Below are positions 23,930-32,032 of a DNA stretch of 64,000 bases, in pieces. This DNA is from Gemmatimonadota bacterium. GTDB lineage: Bacteria; Gemmatimonadota; Gemmatimonadetes; Gemmatimonadales; GWC2-71-9. The notes beneath the pieces were generated by a model. The model was given only the letters and a program-made list of their open reading frames with translations, was not told the origin of the DNA and searched no databases. Both the position numbers and the translations under genes were made by a program. Each line of letters begins with the position of its first letter. Within the stretch, counting starts at the first letter, position 1. The stretch covers positions 701,284-765,283 of the forward strand of contig JAZKBR010000002.1 in NCBI GenBank assembly GCA_040388535.1, given 5' to 3'.

Positions 23930-26572
23930 CTACCACCGTACCACGAACGCATCCCGACGCGGCTCGTTCGTACGGGCTCCCATGCGCAATCCGTCGAGAG
24001 AGAAGGAGAGGCCGGTGATGAATGGCCTGGGAAGTGTCATCAGCCGACGCATCGCGCCGCTTTTCATGTCGAGCCGGTAGAGCGCCACGGTCGCCGCGGT
24101 CTCCGCCAAGCCGATTTCGATGCTGCCGTCCGTCAGCCAGTGCAACCCTGGGGCACCTTCAACGACAATGGTCACGACGCGACGGGCAGTTGATGCCCCG
24201 GGAGCAACGTGGAAGACAATGAGGGAATCCCCTGCCGGGTAGGTCCAGCCCCAGCCGGCGATGCCGTCGCCGGAGGGAGAATCCTCGAGCTGCTCTGCTG
24301 TGAATCCCGGGGTGTTGATCTCACGCCTTGCCCCGGCCGGGTCGCGCAGCTGAATTGACATCATGACGTCGTCGCGTCGCCAGGCGAGAGTGCCGTCCCG
24401 GAGGACTTCGAGGCCGGTGATCTCGGAGGTGTCGGGAATCGAGCCGAGTTCCGCGACGGCGGCTGTCGCGAAGTCGAGCCGGGTGATCCGGGTCGCGATC
24501 CCCTCGCGATGCAGGACTACCAGTGCGTCTCCCGCTACGGTGCGTGAGCGGTCGAGCACATCGCGAAGCCCATCGGCGAGCAGGCGCTCCGGGCCACCAC
24601 CGAATGGAACCAGCGAGATGCGTTGCACGTCCTTGCCGCCGGCGCCTGGGCTGGTCCGAGTGATGACAAATGCCGCCCCGTCGCCGGTGATCAGCTGCCC
24701 CAATCCTGCGGTGGACCCGGTGAGTTCTGTGGTGACCGGCACGGTGTCCGTGAGTGTGCGCCGGGTCATGCCGTAGGCCGCCGAGTTGAGCTGGCCCGCG
24801 AGGAAGGCCACGCCGCCGGCCGAAACCATCGGCCGGAACATCGGTTGCGAGGCCACGATGGTGCGCACCTGGCCGGTCACCTTGCCGTCGGTGCCCAGGG
24901 CATGCTCCACGATGGTCAGCGATCCTGGGCTCAGTGTATCCACCGATGCGATCAGAAAATGCTGCGGATCGGTCCACCCTCCTCCCACTGCCTTCTCCGA
25001 GGGAATCGAGTCCACGGCACGGCCCGTCCGATCGAAGATGACCAGGTAGCCGCGCCCGTTCGTCGCACTTCGGGCCGCGACGGCGATCCAGCGGCGGTCG
25101 GGCGATGGCGTCCAGGTGACCTGCGCGAGCCCGGGTCGATCGATGACGATGCTCTGGCCGTTTCGCAGGTCGAGCGCACCGGCGGCGCGGAGCGTCAGGT
25201 GCGTCGGGTTCGCCAGCATGGCGATCATCACGGAATCGCCGCTGCCCAGGAACTTTGTCGTGCTCCCGCTCAGGTATCGCGGCGCAGCGCCGCCGAGCGC
25301 CGGCACCAGGAAGTCGCCGAACAAGCCAGCGTTGGATGTTCCGGTGAACCGAAGGGACCGGCCATCGCCGCTCCACTCGACATCGTAGATGCTCTGCAAT
25401 TGCTCTGCCGCGCGCAGTCGACCCTGGCCTGCGACGTCCTGGACGATGAGGGCGTAGGTGCAGCGCGAGGCGGCCGAGCATTCGCGTTCCCCGTAGGCAA
25501 CACGCTGCCCATCGGGCGAGAGTGCGGCGATTTCGACGGTGCCTGCGGTGGTCACCTGACGCTGTGTCGCGATCGCCGCGAGGGAACTCCCGGTCCGGTG
25601 GGCCACGCGCCACGCAATGGCTCCTCCGATCGCAATCACCGCCACGGCCACGGCGGGTACCAACCAGCTTCGCCGGGTCGCGGGGTCACTCCATGCCGTG
25701 ACGGGCCGCGTCTGCGTGGGTGTGATGCCGGTGCTCGGTGTCGCCTGCGCCTCAAGCAGCTGCAGCAATTCCTCGGCGGTCTGGTAGCGATCGGCCGGAC
25801 GCTTGGCGAGGCAGCGCATCACGATCTGCTCGAGTGCGGCAGGAATCGCGGGTCGGCGCTTCGACACCGGATCGGGTGCTTCGGTCACGTGGGCCGCGAG
25901 CACTTGTTGCGGCGTGGCGCCGGTAAAGGGCGGACGACCGGAGAGCATCTCGTAGGCCATCACGCCGACGGCATAGATGTCGGAGCGGTGATCGATGTGC
26001 GGATCGGCCGCGGCCTGCTCCGGCGACATGTACGTGGGTGTGCCGACCGCGACTCCCAGCGTGGTGACGGTGTTGCGACCGGTGGCCTCGCTGATGGCCT
26101 TGGCGACGCCGAAATCCGTGACCAGCGCATGCCGGCCTGAGAGCATCACGTTGTCGGGTTTGATGTCTCGGTGCACCACGCCGTGCTTGTGCGACTCGGC
26201 GAGGGCATCGGTGACTTCACAGAGGAGCCGCACTGCTTCGTGCACCGGCAATTCACCTTCGCGAGCGAGTCGTTCACGCAACGACGGCCCCGGCACATAC
26301 GGCATCACATAATAGAGGAAGCCGTCCGCATCGCCGGAGTCGAGCAACGGGAGAATGTTGGGATGTGAAAGCTGTGCCGCGATCTGGATTTCACGGAGGA
26401 AGCGTGCCGAGCCCATCGAGGCCGCGAGATCCTCGCGGAGCACCTTGATCGCGACCTTGCGGTCGTGCTTGAGATCGTGGGCGAGGTAGACGGTGGCCAT
26501 CCCGCCCTGACCCAGTTCGCGTTCGATGCGGTAGTGGCTGGCAAGTGCTGCGAGTAGCCGCTCCGGAATCAT
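23930..26572 (-). CDS. Transmembrane Ser/Thr kinase with beta-propeller sensor (kinase 1)
   Basis: The 880-residue product has a Hanks-type kinase at about 14-275: glycine loop GQGGMATVYL, ATP lysine K43 in VAIKVL, HRDIKPDN with catalytic Asp136, DFG at 153-155 and YMSPEQ. A proline-rich juxtamembrane stretch leads to one helix at about 303-321 (SWLVPAVAVAVIAIGGAIAW). The remaining 550 residues are PD40-like blades (ALSPDGQRVAYGE, WTPSPDRRWIAVAAR) outside the membrane. It is thus a receptor kinase with a propeller sensor. The ATG overlaps the stop of kinase 2 (ATGA). It is the last kinase of the block, before the small secreted protein and phosphatase. Confidence 0.93.
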   Translation of the reverse strand: MIPERLLAALASHYRIERELGQGGMATVYLAHDLKHDRKVAIKVLREDLAASMGSARFLREIQIAAQLSHPNILPLLDSGDADGFLYYVMPYVPGPSLRERLAREGELPVHEAVRLLCEVTDALAESHKHGVVHRDIKPDNVMLSGRHALVTDFGVAKAISEATGRNTVTTLGVAVGTPTYMSPEQAAADPHIDHRSDIYAVGVMAYEMLSGRPPFTGATPQQVLAAHVTEAPDPVSKRRPAIPAALEQIVMRCLAKRPADRYQTAEELLQLLEAQATPSTGITPTQTRPVTAWSDPATRRSWLVPAVAVAVIAIGGAIAWRVAHRTGSSLAAIATQRQVTTAGTVEIAALSPDGQRVAYGERECSAASRCTYALIVQDVAGQGRLRAAEQLQSIYDVEWSGDGRSLRFTGTSNAGLFGDFLVPALGGAAPRYLSGSTTKFLGSGDSVMIAMLANPTHLTLRAAGALDLRNGQSIVIDRPGLAQVTWTPSPDRRWIAVAARSATNGRGYLVIFDRTGRAVDSIPSEKAVGGGWTDPQHFLIASVDTLSPGSLTIVEHALGTDGKVTGQVRTIVASQPMFRPMVSAGGVAFLAGQLNSAAYGMTRRTLTDTVPVTTELTGSTAGLGQLITGDGAAFVITRTSPGAGGKDVQRISLVPFGGGPERLLADGLRDVLDRSRTVAGDALVVLHREGIATRITRLDFATAAVAELGSIPDTSEITGLEVLRDGTLAWRRDDVMMSIQLRDPAGARREINTPGFTAEQLEDSPSGDGIAGWGWTYPAGDSLIVFHVAPGASTARRVVTIVVEGAPGLHWLTDGSIEIGLAETAATVALYRLDMKSGAMRRLMTLPRPFITGLSFSLDGLRMGARTNEPRRDAFVVRW

Positions 26573-29226
26573 CTCGCTTTTCCTTGCGTCACCGACTGCC
26601 CCCAGTTGAGGACTACGCGGAGCGACCGCGATTCCGTGCCCCCGGTGCTCAGCATCAGGAAGCGTTTGCCATCGGGGTGCACGTCATAGCTGCGGTAGAA
26701 CTCCTGCAAAGCCATTTCGGGCCGACTGAACAGTAGCTGGGGTGCGGTGTGCTCAAACCGGACTCCTCCGGTAATCGTCGTGGCATAGATGTCACCACGG
26801 GGATTGCGATAGAAGAGTTCCTTGCCGTCGCGCCGCCAGACCGGCTCCACGCCCCCCGCCGACGAAATGGCAACCTTCGCGGAGTCCACGTTCGGGAAAG
26901 GCCGCACATAGACCTCAGCGTGCCCGGACTCGTCAGAAACATACGCGAGCCAGCGGCCATCGGGTGAGAGCGTCATCGCAAAATTGTCATAGCGCGACTG
27001 CAGCAGCGAGCGCGGAACCGTATCGACCCCCCGCTCCATCACCAGCAGGTGCCGGGTGCCTTGCGCCGATCCTTCCGAGCGGAAGAGGGTGAAGCGCCCA
27101 TCCTTCGCGAAGGCGACTTCGTCGAAGTCCCGGGAAGCCCCGCCGAGCGCGCGCGCGCTGTCGCTGCCATCGGCCCGGCGCAGCCAGGCAGTGCGGTGCG
27201 TGTTTCGTGTGGCGAGAAATCCGATATCCAGGCCGTCCGGCGTCCAGACCGGGCGATCGGCATCAGCGAGGTCGAGCGAGATCCGGCTGTACGCGCCACT
27301 GATCAGGTCCTTGACCCAGATCTGGCTGCCGCCGGAGACGTTCTGCGCCAGGGCGATGCGCGTCCCGTCAGGTGACAGCGAGACGCCGGAAAAACCACCC
27401 GTGAGCGTGGTATCGACCGGAACAGATTTTCCGGTCCGGTCGACCCAGACGACATTGACGTCCCCGCCGTGCCGCTGCTGATAGATCAGCGTCCCATTGT
27501 CCGTGATCCCGAATTGCACGGTGCCGTTCGAGATCTCGTCCTGCACATCCGACACGGTCGGAATGGCGGCACCGACCAGTTTCCTGGCCGCTTCGTCGAA
27601 GCGTGAGACCAGGATCCGGCCGTTCGAGACACCGATGGCGATGTGACCCGGGGCGAGGTAGCGGGCATAGGAGCCGGGACCCAGCTCCGTAGTCTCTCCG
27701 CTCTTGAGGTCGATGACGCCGATGGCGTTCGAGCCGATCGATCCCTTCCAGAGCATCACGAAGGCGAGCTTGCTCCCGGGGAGGACATCGGGGTAATCGT
27801 GCTCCTTGATACCCGCGGCCGAATCGGGGTGCGAGATCTGGGTCGCGACGCCACCGGCCGCCAGCACGCGGGCCAGCGCGCGACGGCTGTTGGTGAAGTA
27901 GATCTGGCCATCATCGCCCCAGTCGGCGCCGCCGAAGGACGACACTGAATCTTCCACGACCGTGCGTGCCACTCCACCAGCGACCGGGATGACGCGAAGC
28001 GAGGTGTGGCCGCCGGCATTACTGAAGAAACCGACCGATTCGCCATCCGGCGCGAAGAACGGCGCAAAGGCGCCCTTGGTGTCGGCGAGCGGCTTCGCGG
28101 TGTCCTGGTCAAGGTCGCGGATCCAGATGACGGCGTCGGTGCCATCGTTGCCGATGAAGGCGACGCGCCGACCGGTTGGATCAACCGCGAGCCGGATGTT
28201 GCCGACGGGGCGGATCGAGGTGCTGTCGCCGAGGTCGAGGGTCGCGCGCACCAGCGGTGCGGCATAGCCAGCGGCGGGTCGCGACAGTGTGCGACCGACG
28301 AGGAGTCCCGCGGCGAGCATCACCGCGCCGACCCCGGCGATGACCAGGCCGTTGCGCCGGGTCGCTGGCGCCGGCCGCGCGGCCGTGCGCGCGAGCGTGG
28401 CGCCGGGGTTGGTGAGCGCTGCCGCGAACTCAGCGGCGCTGGCATAGCGATCGGCCGGCAGCTTCTCGAGCGCAGTGAAGACGGCAGCCTCGACGTGTGG
28501 CGGAATACTCTTCCGCTGGCCGGTGAGCGCGCGTGGCTCCTCGGTCATCACCCGCGCGATGATGGCCTGTGCCGTCGGGCCGGTGAACGGTGGCTCGCCC
28601 ACGAGCATTTCGTAGGTGATGCAGCCGAGCGCGTAGACATCGGAGCGCGCGGTGATCTCCCGCTCGCCCATCGCCTGTTCCGGGCTCATGTAGTGTGGCG
28701 TGCCGAGGGACATGCCGGTTTCGGTCATCCGGGTGCCGGCCGTGCTGACGGCGAGTGCGATGCCGAAATCAGCGACCAGCGCCTGGCCATCGTGCAGCAG
28801 GATATTCTCGGGCTTGATGTCGCGATGGATCACGCCGTGACGATGGGCGTAGTCGAGCGCACCGGCGATTTCTCGCGCGAGCCGCACCGCATCATCGACC
28901 GGGAGCTGATGCTCGCGGGTGATCCGGTCGCGGAGCGAGACGCCTTCGACATACGGCATCACGTAGAAGAGGAACGAATCGGCGACACCGGAATCGAACA
29001 GCGGCAGGATGTGGGGGTGTTGCAGGTTCGCGGTAGTACGGATCTCGCTCAGGAACCGCTCGGCGCCGATGACCGCGGCGAGTTCGGGGCGGAGCACTTT
29101 GATCGCGACCTTGCGGTCGTGCTTGATGTCGTGGGCGAGATACACGGTGGCCATGCCGCCGGCGCCGAGCTCGCGTTCGAGTCGGTAGCGGTCGGAGAGG
29201 GCGGCGTTGAGGCGGTCGATGGTCAT
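26569..29226 (-). CDS. Transmembrane Ser/Thr kinase with PD40 propeller (kinase 2)
   Basis: The 885-residue product has its kinase at about 14-275 (GAGGMATVYL, VAIKVL with K43, HRDIKPEN with D136, VADFGIAL, YMSPEQAMGE) and a single helix at about 293-312 (GLVIAGVGAVMLAAGLLVGR). The extracellular propeller has clear blades: LAVDPTGRRVAFIGND, FFAPDGESVGFFSNAGG, LSPDGTRIALAQN, TPDGLDIGFLATRN and LSPDGRWLAYVSDESG. The end, HPDGKRFLMLSTG followed by LRVVLNW, is shared with kinases 3-5. It is closest to kinase 5 in the catalytic domain (TETGMSLGTP). A solo BIME lies 31 bases upstream of its start. Confidence 0.93.
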   Translation of the reverse strand: MTIDRLNAALSDRYRLERELGAGGMATVYLAHDIKHDRKVAIKVLRPELAAVIGAERFLSEIRTTANLQHPHILPLFDSGVADSFLFYVMPYVEGVSLRDRITREHQLPVDDAVRLAREIAGALDYAHRHGVIHRDIKPENILLHDGQALVADFGIALAVSTAGTRMTETGMSLGTPHYMSPEQAMGEREITARSDVYALGCITYEMLVGEPPFTGPTAQAIIARVMTEEPRALTGQRKSIPPHVEAAVFTALEKLPADRYASAAEFAAALTNPGATLARTAARPAPATRRNGLVIAGVGAVMLAAGLLVGRTLSRPAAGYAAPLVRATLDLGDSTSIRPVGNIRLAVDPTGRRVAFIGNDGTDAVIWIRDLDQDTAKPLADTKGAFAPFFAPDGESVGFFSNAGGHTSLRVIPVAGGVARTVVEDSVSSFGGADWGDDGQIYFTNSRRALARVLAAGGVATQISHPDSAAGIKEHDYPDVLPGSKLAFVMLWKGSIGSNAIGVIDLKSGETTELGPGSYARYLAPGHIAIGVSNGRILVSRFDEAARKLVGAAIPTVSDVQDEISNGTVQFGITDNGTLIYQQRHGGDVNVVWVDRTGKSVPVDTTLTGGFSGVSLSPDGTRIALAQNVSGGSQIWVKDLISGAYSRISLDLADADRPVWTPDGLDIGFLATRNTHRTAWLRRADGSDSARALGGASRDFDEVAFAKDGRFTLFRSEGSAQGTRHLLVMERGVDTVPRSLLQSRYDNFAMTLSPDGRWLAYVSDESGHAEVYVRPFPNVDSAKVAISSAGGVEPVWRRDGKELFYRNPRGDIYATTITGGVRFEHTAPQLLFSRPEMALQEFYRSYDVHPDGKRFLMLSTGGTESRSLRVVLNWGQSVTQGKAR

Positions 29227-29256
29227 TGGGTGCTCGTCGCTGAGGTCGTCGCGTCC

Positions 29257-29375
29257 GAGCTCGTGACTAAAGTCACGGCTCGGCCACTGCCGCTAAAGCG
29301 GCGGCCACGCGATGAGGTGAGATCGCTGTGCGGCTTTAGCCGCTGTGGCCGAGCCGCGGCTTCAGCCGCGAGCTC
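29257..29375. repeat. Solo BIME/MITE-like element (copy 1)
   Basis: This 119-base element is bounded by GAGCTCG and CGAGCTC. It holds four short hairpins: CGTGACT-AA-AGTCACG (29262-29277), GCCGCT-AA-AGCGGC (29289-29302), GCGGCT-TT-AGCCGC (29330-29343) and GCGGCT-TC-AGCCGC (29356-29369). Both outer parts match the two copies around the RAYT gene at 38352, but the centre differs. It fills the gap between kinase 3 (stop) and kinase 2 (start). Confidence 0.85.
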
Positions 29376-29392
29376 CACGAACGATGGTGCTG

Positions 29393-32032
29393 TCACTTGT
29401 TTGCCGCGTCCACCGCGCGCTTCATCTGCGAGACCCAGTTGGGGACCAGGCGGATGGAGTTGGCGTGATCGGGATCGCTTCCCTGCACATAGATGACGCC
29501 GCGGTCGTGTGAAAGTCGGTTGGACCAGCCAGGGGTATCGGCAAAGAGGACATCACGCCCCCAGAGTGTCGGTGCTCCGATCACTTCGCCGGTGACTGGA
29601 TCGATGCGCACCAGATACCAGGCGATCCCCAGACGATAGATCACTTCGGTGGCCGAGAGCCACATCGGCTCGACACCGCCAACGGTGACCTGCGTCTGCG
29701 CCGTGCCGGGCGGAAAGGAGGAGGTCATCACCCGCTCGAGCATTCCCGACATGAACACCAGCCTGCGCCCATCGGGCGAGACGCTCGCGAATGCCGCACT
29801 GCTCGCGAGGGTATCGATATGGATCGGACGGGTCGAGATATCGATCCGGAAGGTGAGCCAGCTGCCTGGCTGGTTCGCGATCAGCACGTCAGGGAGCGTG
29901 AAGTCCATGGGATCAGGGACTCGAACCGCGCTATCCGCAGCGAAGAGGGTATCAATCGGTGTGGTCGCGAATGGCGAGCCGATGAGCAGGGCGGCGCGAG
30001 TCCCCCGCTGGACCCGGGTCACCAGTTGCTTGCCGTCGGGGCTCCAGAGGGCGTGCCGGACCTGGTCGCTCTGCAGCCACTTGAACGACTGACCATTGCG
30101 GAGGTCGTAGATCAGGAGTTCCTGGTGATCGGTGGCCTGGACCACTGCGGCGAGCCAGCGTCGATCGGGACTCAGGTCGAATCGGAGGAATGGCGCGGCG
30201 GTCACCGGAAGCGGCGTCGGCGCCTTCCCTTCGTAGAGTGTCATCAACCGACGGATCTGCGAGTTGCTCCCGGAGACATATCCCAGCATCCCCGTAGCGC
30301 TGATATCGAGCTGACCCGAACCGACGAGATCGCGGCGCACTCCCGTCGCGAGCGTGACCGATCGACCCACGAGGTGGCTCTTCGGCTGGTATGGCGCCGC
30401 ACGCAGGTCGCCATCGGCGGAGAGATAGATCAGATAGCGTCCGTCGATGATCTGGAATGCCGCTCCGAACAACGCCCCGCCGCCTGTGTCCGAGGCCTCT
30501 CGCCGGATCGGCCATTGCTGCCCGGTGGCCGGATCGAGCAGCGACCCCGACTCATTCTGGCTGCAGAGGATGAGCTTCTCATCGGCGAGCCAGCGGCCGT
30601 AGAGGCAGCGGGGAATCTGTACACTCTTCGAGGCGCCGGCATCGATGTCCACCCAGCTGAGCAGGTAGCCCTGGTTGTGGATCATCATCAGGCGCGTGGC
30701 GGAGATCCACTCCAGCGTGACCGGCGCAAGTTCCTCGACCAGCCGCCGCGCCTGACCGCCTGCGGTCGGGATGAGCATCACCTTGCCGTTCACGACGAAG
30801 GCGATCCATTTCCCATCGGGTGACAGACGTGGCGCGCCGGCGCCCTCGGTGCCAGGGATGGCGTGACCTGAGCCATCGCGCAGATCGCGGTGCCAGAGCA
30901 CGGTGGAGTCGCCGCGCGCCACCGGGTACACCACGAATCGCCCATCGGGCGAGAGGGTGAGGTTGGTGTTCCCCGTGCCGAACGTGGTGGTGTTGGTACT
31001 CGCGGCGAAGCTGATGGCGGCCGTATCGGGCATCGCGGCATCGAAAACCAGCGGGGCCTGCGCACCTGACCCTCGCGTCAGCGTCCACGCCGCCACTGCG
31101 AGCGCCGCTACACTGACTACAGCGAGGAGCGCGCTGATGCGACGCCACGGCCCGGCGTGTGCGACCACTGCCCGGGTAGAGCGCGTCACGCTGCTCGTTC
31201 CCACTGCGCCCGCGAGGGAGGCGATGAATTCTGCGGCACTCGCGAAACGATCGGCGGGAAGCTTCTCCAGGGCCCGCATCACGGTGGCATCGATCTGTTC
31301 CGGCACCGCCTTGCGTTGCGCGGCGATCGCGCGGGGCTCTTCGGTAATCAATCGCGCGACGATGGCCTGGACACTCGGCCCCGTGAACGGTGGCTCACCT
31401 ACGAGCATCTCGTAGCAGACCGCGCCAAGGGCGTAGATGTCGCTCCGCGCATCAATGGCGCGCTCGCCCATCGCCTGTTCGGGGCTCATGTACTGCGGCG
31501 TGCCGAGGGAGAGGCCGGTCTGGGTCATTCGGGCGCCACCGGCCGATTGCACGGCGAGGGCGATGCCGAAGTCCGCGACAAGCGCATGGCCGCCTTGCAA
31601 CAGGATGTTCTCGGGTTTGATGTCGCGGTGGATCACGCCGAGGCCGTGGGCGTAACCGAGGGCGTCGGCGACCTCGCGGGCAATCACGATGGCATCATTG
31701 ATCGGAAGCTGTTGCTCGCGGTCGAGTCGGGCGCGCAATGTTTCGCCGGTCACGAGCGGCATCACGTAGTAGAGCAGTCCATCGGCTTCGCCCGAGTCGA
31801 GCAGCGGCAGGATGTGCGGGTGCTGCAGCCGGGCTGTGGTGCGGATCTCGCTGAGAAAGCGCTCACTGCCGAGTGCCGCGCCCAGGTCGGGATGCAGCAC
31901 CTTGATGGCGACATCACGATCGTGCTTGAGATCGTGCGCGAGATAGACAGTGGCCATGCCGCCCTGCCCAAGTTCGCGGTCGAGGCGGTAGCGGTCGGCG
32001 AGGGCGGCGGTGAGTCGTTCGAGGGGACTCAC
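29393..32032 (-). CDS. Transmembrane Ser/Thr kinase with propeller sensor (kinase 3)
   Basis: The 879-residue product has its catalytic part at about 14-275 (GQGGMATVYL, VAIKVLHPDL, HRDIKPEN, VADFGIAL, YMSPEQAMGE), a helix near 295-315 (ISALLAVVSVAALAVAAWTL) and then propeller repeats (TLSPDGRFVVYPVARG, RLSPDGKWIAFVVNG, DLSPDRRWLAAVVQ, SPDGRRLVFMSG). The catalytic half is almost identical at many stretches to kinase 4 (HDRDVAIKVLHPDLGAALGS), whereas the sensor halves differ, so these are recent duplicates with sensor exchange or fast divergence. Its ATG overlaps the kinase 4 stop by four bases. Confidence 0.93.
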   Translation of the reverse strand: MSPLERLTAALADRYRLDRELGQGGMATVYLAHDLKHDRDVAIKVLHPDLGAALGSERFLSEIRTTARLQHPHILPLLDSGEADGLLYYVMPLVTGETLRARLDREQQLPINDAIVIAREVADALGYAHGLGVIHRDIKPENILLQGGHALVADFGIALAVQSAGGARMTQTGLSLGTPQYMSPEQAMGERAIDARSDIYALGAVCYEMLVGEPPFTGPSVQAIVARLITEEPRAIAAQRKAVPEQIDATVMRALEKLPADRFASAAEFIASLAGAVGTSSVTRSTRAVVAHAGPWRRISALLAVVSVAALAVAAWTLTRGSGAQAPLVFDAAMPDTAAISFAASTNTTTFGTGNTNLTLSPDGRFVVYPVARGDSTVLWHRDLRDGSGHAIPGTEGAGAPRLSPDGKWIAFVVNGKVMLIPTAGGQARRLVEELAPVTLEWISATRLMMIHNQGYLLSWVDIDAGASKSVQIPRCLYGRWLADEKLILCSQNESGSLLDPATGQQWPIRREASDTGGGALFGAAFQIIDGRYLIYLSADGDLRAAPYQPKSHLVGRSVTLATGVRRDLVGSGQLDISATGMLGYVSGSNSQIRRLMTLYEGKAPTPLPVTAAPFLRFDLSPDRRWLAAVVQATDHQELLIYDLRNGQSFKWLQSDQVRHALWSPDGKQLVTRVQRGTRAALLIGSPFATTPIDTLFAADSAVRVPDPMDFTLPDVLIANQPGSWLTFRIDISTRPIHIDTLASSAAFASVSPDGRRLVFMSGMLERVMTSSFPPGTAQTQVTVGGVEPMWLSATEVIYRLGIAWYLVRIDPVTGEVIGAPTLWGRDVLFADTPGWSNRLSHDRGVIYVQGSDPDHANSIRLVPNWVSQMKRAVDAANK

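Noticed and set aside
24623..26140. 505-codon plus-strand open frame opposite kinase 1
   Set aside because: Rich in Arg, Gly and His with no domain; it is the high-GC complement of a conserved kinase gene. The same applies to long antisense frames at 28006-29496, 39569-40522, 43757-44602 and 58676-60223.
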